From contig CAZUUO010000008.1 of NCBI GenBank assembly GCA_964622665.1, positions 1 to 25,378 of the forward strand: a DNA stretch of 25,378 nucleotides. Reading direction: 5' to 3'. A program made the position numbers and the translations under genes. This stretch comes from CAZUUO01 sp964622665 (GTDB taxonomy: Bacteria; Patescibacteriota; Patescibacteriia; Magasanikbacterales; GCA-002688135). The notes under the pieces were generated by a model that worked only from the letters and a program-made list of their open reading frames with translations, was not told where the DNA came from and did no database searches. Positions 1 to 6,230 of the stretch are shown here, piece after piece (positions within the stretch are counted from its first letter, which is position 1; every line of letters begins with the position of its first letter).

Positions 1-1
1 C

Positions 2-1405
2 TCACGCGGTGGATTTGGCGCAAAACGCTCATTTGGCGGCGATCGAGCAGAACGCAAACCATTTGTAGCTCGCGAAGATCGCGGTGAAAGTGCAGAACGA
101 CCAGCTCGTGCAAGTTTTGGTGGCGACCGTGACGAATCTCCACGCCGAAGTTTTGGCGGAGATCGTGATAGCGCACCTCGACGCAGCTTTGGCGGACGTC
201 CATCATTTGGTGGATCTCGCGGAGGCTCACGTGGTGGCGATCGACGAGGTGGATTTGGTGGCGGCGGTGGAAACCGACGTGGTGGCCGAGCTCCTCGCCC
301 TATCGATGTTTCAAAATTTATCAACAAAGCAGTCATCGAAGAGAAAGTTGAAAAATTCATTCCTGAACATCGTTTCACCGACTTCAAGTTCCACGAACAT
401 TTAGAAGGAAATATCACGGATAAAGGATATCGTGATCCAACACCAATTCAAGATCGTGCAATTCCGCATGTTATGCGTGGTGACGATGTGGTTGGTATTG
501 CAAACACGGGAACTGGTAAAACCGCAGCATTTTTATTGCCACTTATCAACAAAGTGTTGCATGACAAAACGTTGCGCGTGTTAATCATGGTGCCAACTCG
601 CGAACTCGCAACCCAAATCAACGATGAGTTGAAAGGATTTACCCGCAACATGGGTATTGGTAGCGCGGTGTGTGTGGGTGGTGCTGCGATTTTCCCTCAA
701 GTTCGTGATTTAAATCGTAAACCAGCCTTTGTTATTGGAACTCCGGGACGTTTGAAAGATTTTATTGAACGCCGCACGTTACAATTACAAGGATTTAACA
801 CTATCGTTCTTGATGAAGCTGACCGCATGCTCGACATGGGTTTCATCAACGACATGCGTGACATTTTGTCAAAAGTACAAAGTGAACACCAGACCTTGTT
901 CTTCTCAGCAACTCTTTCATTTGAAATTGAAAAATTGATTGGAGAATTTTTGAAAAATCCTGTCTCTATTTCAGTAAAAACGGGGGTGACTGCAAAGAAC
1001 GTTGAGCAAAATGTTGTTCTTATTGAACCAGGCGCTGATAAAGTTGCCGTTCTCTACGACATGTTGCTTGATCCAAACTTTGAAAAAGTGCTCGTCTTTG
1101 GACGCACCAAACACGGTGTTGAAAAATTGAGCAAAGTATTATCGATGAAAGGTTTAAAATCTGAATCTATTCACGGTAATAAATCTCAAGCAAAACGCCA
1201 ACGTGCACTTGATATGTTTAAGAAAGGCGCGATCAATGTGCTTTGTGCAACGGATGTTGCCGCACGTGGTCTCGATATTTCAGATGTATCTCACGTTATC
1301 AACTTTGACCTTCCTGAAAGTGATGAAGATTATATTCACCGCATCGGCCGAACGGGTCGTGGTGGTAAAAAAGGAAAAGCGTTGACCTTCGTGGAACAAC
1401 GATAA
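2..1405 (+). CDS. DEAD-box RNA helicase with N-terminal RG-rich tail, 5'-truncated by the window edge
   Basis: ATP-dependent RNA helicase of the DEAD-box superfamily 2 type, expected in RNA unwinding, ribosome assembly or mRNA turnover. The open frame runs in from before the window, so the start is not visible; 467 codons are seen. The first ~100 residues are low-complexity RG/SFGG sequence (repeated SFGGDR units, then RGG clusters). The core follows in order: Q motif (GYRDPTPIQ), motif I (ANTGTGKT), PTRELA, GTPGR, DEAD box (VLDEADRMLDMGF), SAT, motif V (CATDVAARGLDIS) and motif VI (HRIGRTGRGG). The protein ends about 20 residues after motif VI, so the basic tail that many bacterial homologues carry at the C-terminus is here at the N-terminus. 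An in-frame ATG at 473 lies inside the core, past the Q motif, and is not a credible start. A terminator follows. Helicase identity is certain; the exact subfamily is not assigned. Confidence 0.95.
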   Translation, partial: SRGGFGAKRSFGGDRAERKPFVAREDRGESAERPARASFGGDRDESPRRSFGGDRDSAPRRSFGGRPSFGGSRGGSRGGDRRGGFGGGGGNRRGGRAPRPIDVSKFINKAVIEEKVEKFIPEHRFTDFKFHEHLEGNITDKGYRDPTPIQDRAIPHVMRGDDVVGIANTGTGKTAAFLLPLINKVLHDKTLRVLIMVPTRELATQINDELKGFTRNMGIGSAVCVGGAAIFPQVRDLNRKPAFVIGTPGRLKDFIERRTLQLQGFNTIVLDEADRMLDMGFINDMRDILSKVQSEHQTLFFSATLSFEIEKLIGEFLKNPVSISVKTGVTAKNVEQNVVLIEPGADKVAVLYDMLLDPNFEKVLVFGRTKHGVEKLSKVLSMKGLKSESIHGNKSQAKRQRALDMFKKGAINVLCATDVAARGLDISDVSHVINFDLPESDEDYIHRIGRTGRGGKKGKALTFVEQR

Positions 1406-1424
1406 AAACTATTGGTACTGAACT

Positions 1425-1459
1425 AAAACCCCCGCTTTGCTGCGGGGGTTTTGTTTTTT
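1425..1459. terminator. Intrinsic terminator between convergent genes
   Basis: Perfect 11-bp stem AAAACCCCCGC / GCGGGGGTTTT around a 6-nt loop. On the plus strand the T run continues to 1459 with one G, so it ends the helicase transcript. On the minus strand the stem ends in TTTT, so it may also stop the converging lipoprotein transcript that ends at 1481. Confidence 0.9.
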
Positions 1460-1480
1460 ATACAAGTTTACTTGGATATT

Positions 1481-2020
1481 TTAATTAATGTATTCTTGTA
1501 ATGATGAGAGTATTTTTGTGACGTTTTCTGTTTCGTCAGGCGAGAATGGATATCCGTCAACAAACCAGGTACGGTCATTTTCTGTTTCGATTATTGCATA
1601 AAAACTCGCCCCACCTTCTCCTCTGCACTCTACTCCTTGTGTTTTATACGGTGAAGAAATGTTCACTATATTACAATCCATTCCCATCCCATTTTCGCTG
1701 GTTGTTTCAACTATTCTTTTTGCAAAATTTATATAGCTGTCCATGAGTTGTTTCGCTTCCTTATATTCTTTATCTTCTTTTTGCATCTCAATAATAACAA
1801 CTGGTCCTATGCTTTCTCCAGTCAAACTTGGGAAATTTAAACTTTTTTTTGCTTCTTCGTTATTGCTACGATATATATCTGGAATCGTAACACTAAAATG
1901 TTGAGTTTTAGAAACGAATGGTGTAGTAATATTTTGTACTGGTGGCAGATTTTTTGTACAACCGGCGCCCATTCCCACACAAGCCACTATAATAAATAAA
2001 CTGTAGATTATAAATTTCAT
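1481..2020 (-). CDS. Small predicted lipoprotein, unknown function
   Basis: A 179-residue secreted protein. From the chosen ATG at 2020, residues 3-16 form a hydrophobic signal segment and Cys21 follows Gly-Ala-Gly, a slightly atypical lipobox, so lipid anchoring by Lgt (a gene for which lies at 24457) is likely. The mature part has no motif I recognise. Its C-terminal half (Cys-containing strand, then a WFVDGYPFSPDE stretch and a short helix) resembles in layout the end of the neighbouring lipoprotein at 2268-2990, so they may be distant relatives; this is an impression, not an alignment. A longer reading would begin with TTG three codons upstream. I prefer ATG because a -10 box TATAAT lies 8 nt before it, which would make the mRNA leaderless. 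It converges on the helicase. Confidence 0.75.
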   Translation of the reverse strand: MKFIIYSLFIIVACVGMGAGCTKNLPPVQNITTPFVSKTQHFSVTIPDIYRSNNEEAKKSLNFPSLTGESIGPVVIIEMQKEDKEYKEAKQLMDSYINFAKRIVETTSENGMGMDCNIVNISSPYKTQGVECRGEGGASFYAIIETENDRTWFVDGYPFSPDETENVTKILSSLQEYIN

Positions 2021-2028
2021 ATAAAGCA

Positions 2029-2056
2029 ATTATAGTGTACGCTGGTTTTTTTGCAA
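2029..2056 (-). promoter_or_regulatory. Sigma70-type promoter for the lipoprotein gene, probably leaderless
   Basis: Read on the minus strand: TTGCAA at 2056-2051, 16-bp spacer, perfect TATAAT at 2034-2029, then ATG at 2020 after 8 nt. Transcription would be expected to begin at or within a few bases of the ATG. No Shine-Dalgarno is present. Confidence 0.65.
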
Positions 2057-2185
2057 AATTTTAATGGTAATGGAAATGTCTTGTATATTTTAACACTAGG
2101 GGAGATAGATTAATTTTTGTTCCACAAAAATTGCTGTTTGCGCTCGCTCACCAATGAAATATGACTATTTATTGGATTCGCTCCT

Positions 2186-2260
2186 TTAACAGTTCGAACC
2201 AATGGCTCTCATCACTCCCACAAAATAAAGAAGTTGGTCGATGTACGACCAACTTTTTTA
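2186..2260. repeat. Direct repeat copy 1, with terminator hairpin
   Basis: A 75-nt segment matching 3068-3142 at 61 of 75 positions by my count, without gaps. The first ten differences are all transitions; the other four lie in the hairpin loop. It combines a conserved unpaired ~45-nt part (containing TCGAA and CACAAAATAAA) with a hairpin. It lies just after the stop of the lipoprotein gene 2268-2990. The rest of 2030-2185 is non-coding, AT-rich, and holds an imperfect short hairpin at 2151-2175. Confidence 0.75.
2221..2255 (-). terminator. Hairpin terminator downstream of the second lipoprotein gene
   Basis: Perfect 10-bp stem AAGTTGGTCG / CGACCAACTT at 2231-2240 and 2246-2255 with a 5-nt loop. 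On the minus strand it is followed by a T-rich CTTTATTTT tail, which suits the gene ending at 2268. The plus strand also has a T6 run, so it could work both ways. Confidence 0.7.
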
Positions 2261-2267
2261 TGTAAGG

Positions 2268-2990
2268 TTAGTTATTTTTTTCTGTAATACTACCGATAAT
2301 TTTTCTCATTTCAGGTGTTATGTCGTGTTGCGTATTATCTTCGCCTATTGGGTACACGTTAGCAACATCGATGATGTAATTATTGGTCACGAATGAAAAC
2401 CGTGTTGAACAACCACGTGCACCTCCTACAAGATATGCAATTCCTTCGTGGTTTTCTACTTTTTCGATGGTTGGCGCTTTCCATTCGATAGGTAAGACAT
2501 TATTTTTACTATTATTCCAACCAAAGCATTGTTCTTCTGCATCTTTTTTGAGGGCTTGTAGTATCTCTGTGTCGGTCATTACTTGTTGACGATTGGGTAA
2601 TCGTGTCGAACTTTTTTTGTCATTAATGGCAATGAAATATTCGCGAGTAAATCTATCAGCACTGTAGCGACCAAACTCAATTATTTTTCCCGTTTCGTTT
2701 TCAGGTACCGTGTTAAATTGAGTAATAGGAAGTTTGTCGATTGTCCATGAAGGGGAGAAGGGGATGGTTGCTGATAGGTTTGGTTGTAGGTCAATAGTTT
2801 TCCATTCAGGATCAGCGTTCATATCTAAGAATGAGGTAATAGGTGTGCTGGTAGTTACTTTGGACCAGACGTTGTCTTGTTGCTCAATACTGTTGATCCA
2901 TAGGGCCGTGTTGCCTGTTTTATAAAATGAACATCCTGAAAATAATATACCGGCAATGAAAAGGGTTGGTACGGTGTAGCGAAACAACAT
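2268..2990 (-). CDS. Predicted lipoprotein, unknown function
   Basis: A 240-residue secreted protein. Residues 7-19 are hydrophobic and Cys20 sits in a good lipobox (LFSGC), so it is expected to be lipidated and anchored outside the membrane. No catalytic motif is recognised. The mature protein has the look of a small alpha/beta domain: an opening strand around SATIPFSPSW, a central helix rich in Lys, Glu and Asp near residues 135-155, then strand-rich sequence containing two Cys residues (Cys155 and Cys195 region) that might pair. The ATG at 2990 has no Shine-Dalgarno; TATAAG/TACTAT-like boxes lie 10-20 nt upstream. The gene stands alone between two ~75-bp direct repeats (2186-2260 and 3068-3142), next to tRNA-Gln, which suggests a cassette-like arrangement or local duplication. 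Confidence 0.75.
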   Translation of the reverse strand: MLFRYTVPTLFIAGILFSGCSFYKTGNTALWINSIEQQDNVWSKVTTSTPITSFLDMNADPEWKTIDLQPNLSATIPFSPSWTIDKLPITQFNTVPENETGKIIEFGRYSADRFTREYFIAINDKKSSTRLPNRQQVMTDTEILQALKKDAEEQCFGWNNSKNNVLPIEWKAPTIEKVENHEGIAYLVGGARGCSTRFSFVTNNYIIDVANVYPIGEDNTQHDITPEMRKIIGSITEKNN

Positions 2991-3067
2991 AATAATAGTC
3001 CTTATAGTATTATCTTAAGCGTAACACGCGATTTACATGTTATCTATAGGATAAGTTTTTCACTCTC

Positions 3068-3142
3068 TTAACAACTCGAATCGATGGTTCTCATTGCTCC
3101 TACAAAATAAAAAAGTCGGTCGAGGGGAGACCAACTTTTTTA
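3068..3142. repeat. Direct repeat copy 2, with terminator hairpin
   Basis: Partner of 2186-2260, exactly 882 nt away with no indels. It lies immediately after the 3' end of tRNA-Gln in the minus direction and upstream of the lipoprotein gene. The hairpin part serves as the tRNA terminator; the ~45-nt conserved part lies beyond that terminator, where no transcript-level role is obvious. Confidence 0.75.
3104..3137 (-). terminator. Terminator of the tRNA-Gln transcript
   Basis: On the minus strand AAGTTGGTC pairs with GACCGACTT around a 7-nt loop, with one U-G wobble, followed by TTTTTTATTTT. On the plus strand the same position would be an A-C mismatch. The structure is therefore best formed by minus-strand RNA, ending tRNA-Gln and any dnaX read-through. 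Confidence 0.8.
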
Positions 3143-3144
3143 TA

Positions 3145-3215
3145 CTCGGGGAGATGGATTCGAACCATCATACACAGCTCCAGAGGCTATAGTCCTGCCA
3201 TTAGACGATCCCCGA
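3145..3215 (-). tRNA. tRNA-Gln (anticodon CUG)
   Basis: 71-nt cloverleaf: acceptor TCGGGGA / TCCCCGA, D arm with GTCTAATGGCAGGAC, anticodon stem ATAGC / GCTGT (one U-G pair) with loop CTCTGGA, so anticodon CTG at plus positions 3181-3183, T arm GATGG-TTCGAAT-CCATC. The discriminator is G and no CCA is encoded (next base T), so a CCA-adding enzyme is required. It lies 40 nt downstream of dnaX on the same strand but has its own promoter. With gatC and gatA in this window, charging probably goes through Glu-tRNA(Gln) transamidation. Confidence 0.93.
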
Positions 3216-3225
3216 TCACGCCACC

Positions 3226-3254
3226 ACTGTAGCAATGATGGCTGAGATTTTCAA
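3226..3254 (-). promoter_or_regulatory. Promoter of tRNA-Gln
   Basis: Read on the minus strand: TTGAAA at 3254-3249, 17-bp spacer, TACAGT at 3231-3226, then 10 nt to the mature tRNA 5' end. The -35 box lies directly behind the dnaX stop codon (3256-3258). Confidence 0.65.
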
Positions 3255-3255
3255 G

Positions 3256-4902
3256 TTATCCAACGACGGTTCCACCAAAGGTTTCCAAAACTTTGTTCAC
3301 CGCTTCATCTTGGTGCGCAACGCTTTGACTTTCGTCCACGTCACCAATTATCGTCAATGAAACGCCATAAATATCTTTGGTTGCTTTGTTGATCACTTCC
3401 TGTACTTTAAATTCCTCGAGACGTTTTGCGTGGAATGCGTAGGGAAGGGAGATGGTCAACGTCGTTCCTTCGATTTTCTTCGGTTTGCCGGTTTTTAATA
3501 CAAAGGGAAGTGAGTGGTTGTAGGTTGGGGTGTGGTCGACAAATGCGTTCCATTTGCTCTCCACTTCTTCAAAGGTCAACGCTGTTTCGACGGCAGTTGC
3601 GGTTGCTGTAATAACGGGAGATTCGGTTTGTGTTTCGGTTGCAGTTGTTGTTATTGGTGCTACGGTTTCTGTGGGAGTTATATTTTCTTCTGGTAGTGTT
3701 ACCGTAATTTCAGGAGTTGGTGGAGGAGTTGTGGGTTGTGCAACAATTTCTACTTTAGGTGCAACCGGTTTTTCTATTTTTTCTACAACTTTCTTTTTCT
3801 CGCTCACTTTGGTGACGGGTTCATTGTGTAAGGTTGCGAGTAATAACTCGAGGGGTAAATGTAAAATGGGAGATGAACCAACGGTTAAGCGACGAGTCAA
3901 TAATGCGTCGAGGAGTTTGGTCATGTCGGTAATTTCGTGGTTTTGTGCGAGTTCGGTTAAGGTTGCAACGTCTTGTGCGGTGAAATAGGTATCACCGAGA
4001 TTGCTGGTGGTTTTTAATAGTAACAATGCACGTGCGGTGTCGATGGCGTCGTCAAAAAAATGAGGAATTGATGCACCACCTTCGACAATTCTTTTAACGA
4101 GTGCAAAACCTTCTGCGATATTACCATGTAATGCTGCAGCGATGTAGGCAATGGTGTCTTCGCTTTGGCGTTGGGGTAAAATTTGTGATGCGACATCACT
4201 AGTAACGGTGCCACTAGTAGCGGCAAGTAATTGACCGAGCAAACTTTCACTGTCGCGCATCGATCCACCACTTTTCCATGCGATGTGGCGCAACACTGCT
4301 TCGTCAACAACGCGACCTTCTTGCTCTGCGAGTTTTTGGAGGCGTTTCATCATCGTTTCTTGATTGATGTGACGAAAGTCAAACCGTTGGCAGCGTGAAA
4401 TAATTGTTGCGGGAACTTTGTGCGTTTCGGTGGTTGCCATGATAAAAATCACGTGGCGAGGTGGTTCTTCGAGCGTTTTTAAGAGTGCGTTAAAAGCGCT
4501 GTTGGACAACATGTGGACTTCGTCGATGATGAAAACTTTGTACACGCTTTTAGTCGGTGCAAATCGTGCGTTTTCAATAATGTGTTCGCGTACATTATCA
4601 ACGCCGGTGTGTGACGCCGCATCGATTTCAATAACATCCATGCCTTGGCCACGCGTGATTTCTTGGCAACTTTCACATTCGTTGCAAGGCTCCGCGGTTT
4701 TTTCTTTGCGTTGTTTACAATTTAACGCTTTGGCAAATAATCGCGCGGTCGTTGTTTTACCGACACCACGAGGACCGGTGAATAACAGAGCGTGCGCCGG
4801 AACATTTTCAATCAACTCTTGCATGAGCGTTTTTTTTACGTGTTCTTGCGCTTCGACGGTTTCCCAGGTTTGCGGACGATATTTTTGGTAGAGAGTAGCC
4901 AT
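3256..4902 (-). CDS. dnaX: DNA polymerase III subunit gamma/tau
   Basis: Clamp-loader ATPase that loads the beta sliding clamp and, through its tau tail, links the replisome. 548 residues. Walker A GPRGVGKT at 43-50; a four-Cys zinc module at Cys62, Cys73, Cys76 and Cys79; Walker B region IIDEVHML at ~125-132; sensor motif SRCQRF at ~169-174. After the AAA+ and collar domains comes a Pro/Thr/Val/Glu-rich linker (about 385-455) and a compact ~95-residue C-terminal domain, so the full tau-like form is encoded. A T-TTT-TTT heptamer sits in frame at residues 281-283, where a -1 shift would give an immediate stop. It is the third gene of a minus-strand operon, starting 3 nt after the nucleotidyltransferase stop, with no Shine-Dalgarno. 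Confidence 0.96.
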   Translation of the reverse strand: MATLYQKYRPQTWETVEAQEHVKKTLMQELIENVPAHALLFTGPRGVGKTTTARLFAKALNCKQRKEKTAEPCNECESCQEITRGQGMDVIEIDAASHTGVDNVREHIIENARFAPTKSVYKVFIIDEVHMLSNSAFNALLKTLEEPPRHVIFIMATTETHKVPATIISRCQRFDFRHINQETMMKRLQKLAEQEGRVVDEAVLRHIAWKSGGSMRDSESLLGQLLAATSGTVTSDVASQILPQRQSEDTIAYIAAALHGNIAEGFALVKRIVEGGASIPHFFDDAIDTARALLLLKTTSNLGDTYFTAQDVATLTELAQNHEITDMTKLLDALLTRRLTVGSSPILHLPLELLLATLHNEPVTKVSEKKKVVEKIEKPVAPKVEIVAQPTTPPPTPEITVTLPEENITPTETVAPITTTATETQTESPVITATATAVETALTFEEVESKWNAFVDHTPTYNHSLPFVLKTGKPKKIEGTTLTISLPYAFHAKRLEEFKVQEVINKATKDIYGVSLTIIGDVDESQSVAHQDEAVNKVLETFGGTVVG

Positions 4903-4905
4903 AGG

Positions 4906-5631
4906 TTAGAGGTAAAAATCTTGCGTGTTGTTGGTGATGAATAATTCTGCAATTTTCAGTTCTTCGGGTGTGTCGATTTCAAACCATCCGGCTCCTGAAA
5001 TGTCGCCAATGGTGACGGGGACTTTGCGTGAAACTTCGGCGAGGATTTTTTCAACGGCGAATGTTCCGTCGTTTTTTTCATGAAGCTCCTGCGCGGTTTC
5101 TTGATAGACCGGTAGTAATTCTTTGTTGATGTAGGTGCAACCGACGTATCCGTGGGTGAAGGTTTGGAGTTGTTTGGAAATGTCGGTGATGACATTTTCT
5201 GGCGCATGCACTTTCATGTCGTCGTCACCAAGCACGCGGTCGGTGTCACAAAATGCGGTGATTCCTTTTTTACATCCGAGGATTTTTTCTACCACGGCGC
5301 GTTTATAAAGATGATCGGCGTTCATGAGGAACACATCTTCGTTGGTGATGTGGGGAAGTGCCGCCATCCATGAAATGAGATTTCCTTTTTGGTATTGTTC
5401 CACGTGTGTGTAGGTGACGTGTGGTTTTTGAGTTTTTTCTGCGTAGGATTTTACTTTTTCTCCTTCAAATCCACCGATGAGAATAATTTTTTCTGCACCG
5501 ATTTTTTCAAGCAACGCAATTGAAAAATTGAGGAGGGGAATTCCGTTGATTTCGACTAAGCCTTTGGGGCGATCGTTGGTGAAGGGACGAAGGCGTTGAC
5601 CTTGTCCGGCGGTGAGTATAACTCCAATCAT
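4906..5631 (-). CDS. Nucleotidyltransferase, LicC/sugar-phosphate type
   Basis: A 241-residue GT-A-fold NTP transferase, which joins a phosphorylated small molecule (sugar-1-phosphate or phosphocholine) to a nucleotide, giving an activated donor for envelope glycans. The N-terminus holds the signature AGQGQRLRPFTNDRPK (residues 8-23, with Lys23), the metal-binding Asp is in MNADHLY (Asp106), and the end has the EIDTPEEL element. The QKGNLISWMAAL stretch and overall size fit the COG1213-type choline-phosphate cytidylyltransferase-like group better than long glucose-1-phosphate enzymes; the substrate cannot be told from sequence. Its ATG overlaps the stop of the upstream 160-aa gene by 4 nt and dnaX follows after 3 nt, an odd pairing with replication. 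No choline kinase or sugar pathway gene is adjacent. Confidence 0.85.
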   Translation of the reverse strand: MIGVILTAGQGQRLRPFTNDRPKGLVEINGIPLLNFSIALLEKIGAEKIILIGGFEGEKVKSYAEKTQKPHVTYTHVEQYQKGNLISWMAALPHITNEDVFLMNADHLYKRAVVEKILGCKKGITAFCDTDRVLGDDDMKVHAPENVITDISKQLQTFTHGYVGCTYINKELLPVYQETAQELHEKNDGTFAVEKILAEVSRKVPVTIGDISGAGWFEIDTPEELKIAELFITNNTQDFYL

Positions 5632-6110
5632 AGTTTTTCAATAAAAACTGCACCAGTTTTGGTGAGTGAGGCGCGCACGGTGTCGCCAGGGTAAATGTGC
5701 GTTGCGGTGGCAAGTTGGGGAGAGATGGAGATGGTGGTGTCTTTGGTCATAATTTCTTGACCATTAAACATGCCAATGTGGGTGGTTGCCGTTTTTGGTT
5801 TTACGGGGACGTATGTTTCGCGTACTGGTTCCTCTTCGATTGTTTGGGGAAAAATGGGTTGTTGGGGTTGTTCGTAGAGAGGAGTTGGTTTTGCTTCTGG
5901 TTTTTTCTCTGTTTTGGTGAGAAGTTCGAGTGCTTCGTCGAGGGTTTCACGAGCATGTAACAAAAGTTGCACCACGTGTGAATTGGTGGGGGTTTGAGGT
6001 TGTATATTGAGAGAATTTTGGGTGGTTTCAATGGTTTGTTTGGTTTCCGTGACCTTGGTGATAAGTTCCCCAATTCTCACAAATTCTCGTGGTTTTTCTC
6101 GCTCTTCCAT
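5628..6110 (-). CDS. Unknown 160-aa protein, helical N-terminus and beta-rich C-terminus
   Basis: I do not recognise a family. Residues 1-70 are charged and helix-prone (likely coiled coil, with LLLHARETLDEALELL near 48-64). Residues 70-105 are a Pro/Glu/Lys/Gln-rich linker. Residues 108-160 look like a small all-beta domain, with a GMFNGQEIM turn, alternating hydrophobic strands and a YPGDTVRASL hairpin ending in VFIEKL. There is no signal peptide or membrane segment, so it is probably cytoplasmic. The layout (oligomerising helix, linker, small barrel) could suit an adaptor or nucleic-acid binding protein, but that is only a guess. First gene of the operon with the nucleotidyltransferase and dnaX. 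The ATG is preceded by TAGAAT only 4 nt away, suggesting a leaderless transcript. Confidence 0.7.
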   Translation of the reverse strand: MEEREKPREFVRIGELITKVTETKQTIETTQNSLNIQPQTPTNSHVVQLLLHARETLDEALELLTKTEKKPEAKPTPLYEQPQQPIFPQTIEEEPVRETYVPVKPKTATTHIGMFNGQEIMTKDTTISISPQLATATHIYPGDTVRASLTKTGAVFIEKL

Positions 6111-6114
6111 AGTG

Positions 6115-6120
6115 ATTCTA
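6115..6120 (-). promoter_or_regulatory. Possible -10 box for the 160-aa/nucleotidyltransferase/dnaX operon
   Basis: TAGAAT read on the minus strand, 4 nt before the ATG at 6110. No -35 is visible in the C-rich sequence upstream. If used, the transcript would start at the ATG itself. Confidence 0.3.
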
Positions 6121-6137
6121 TGGTATCGTGGTTGTGT

Positions 6138-6169
6138 GGGGGTGGGGAAGTGGATGAGGTGGGGATGGG
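6138..6169 (+). other. G-rich tract, possible G-quadruplex
   Basis: Four G runs on the plus strand: 6138-6142, 6144-6147, 6161-6164 and 6167-6169, with loops of 1, 13 and 2 nt. The middle loop is long for a stable quadruplex. The tract lies between a terminator and the putative operon promoter, on the template strand of that operon. Confidence 0.35.
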
Positions 6170-6173
6170 TAAT

Positions 6174-6205
6174 AAAGAAAAACCCCAGTGTAAGACTGGG
6201 ATTTT
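6174..6205 (-). terminator. Terminator of the VirD4-like ATPase gene
   Basis: Read on the minus strand, AAAATCCCAGT pairs with ACTGGGGTTTT around a 5-nt loop with one wobble pair, followed by a T-rich tail TTCTTTATT. It lies 26 nt after the gene's stop codon. Confidence 0.8.
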
Positions 6206-6230
6206 ATGGTTTGTTTTGAGGGGATTTGGT

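Noticed and set aside
84..404. Open frame of 106 codons at the window start in another frame
   Set aside because: It overlaps the helicase tail, and the helicase frame reads continuously through RG repeats into the Q motif and motif I.
2099..2111. A 13-nt stretch resembling the 3' end of tRNA-Gln (12 of 13 matches), possible att site
   Set aside because: It lies on the wrong side of repeat copy 1 to be in register with the tRNA-repeat junction at 3142-3145. No integrase is present. A match this short can arise by chance.
2186..2220. TTCGAAC within repeat copy 1 suggested a degraded tRNA T arm
   Set aside because: The flanking bases do not form a T stem on either strand, and no other cloverleaf arm is found.
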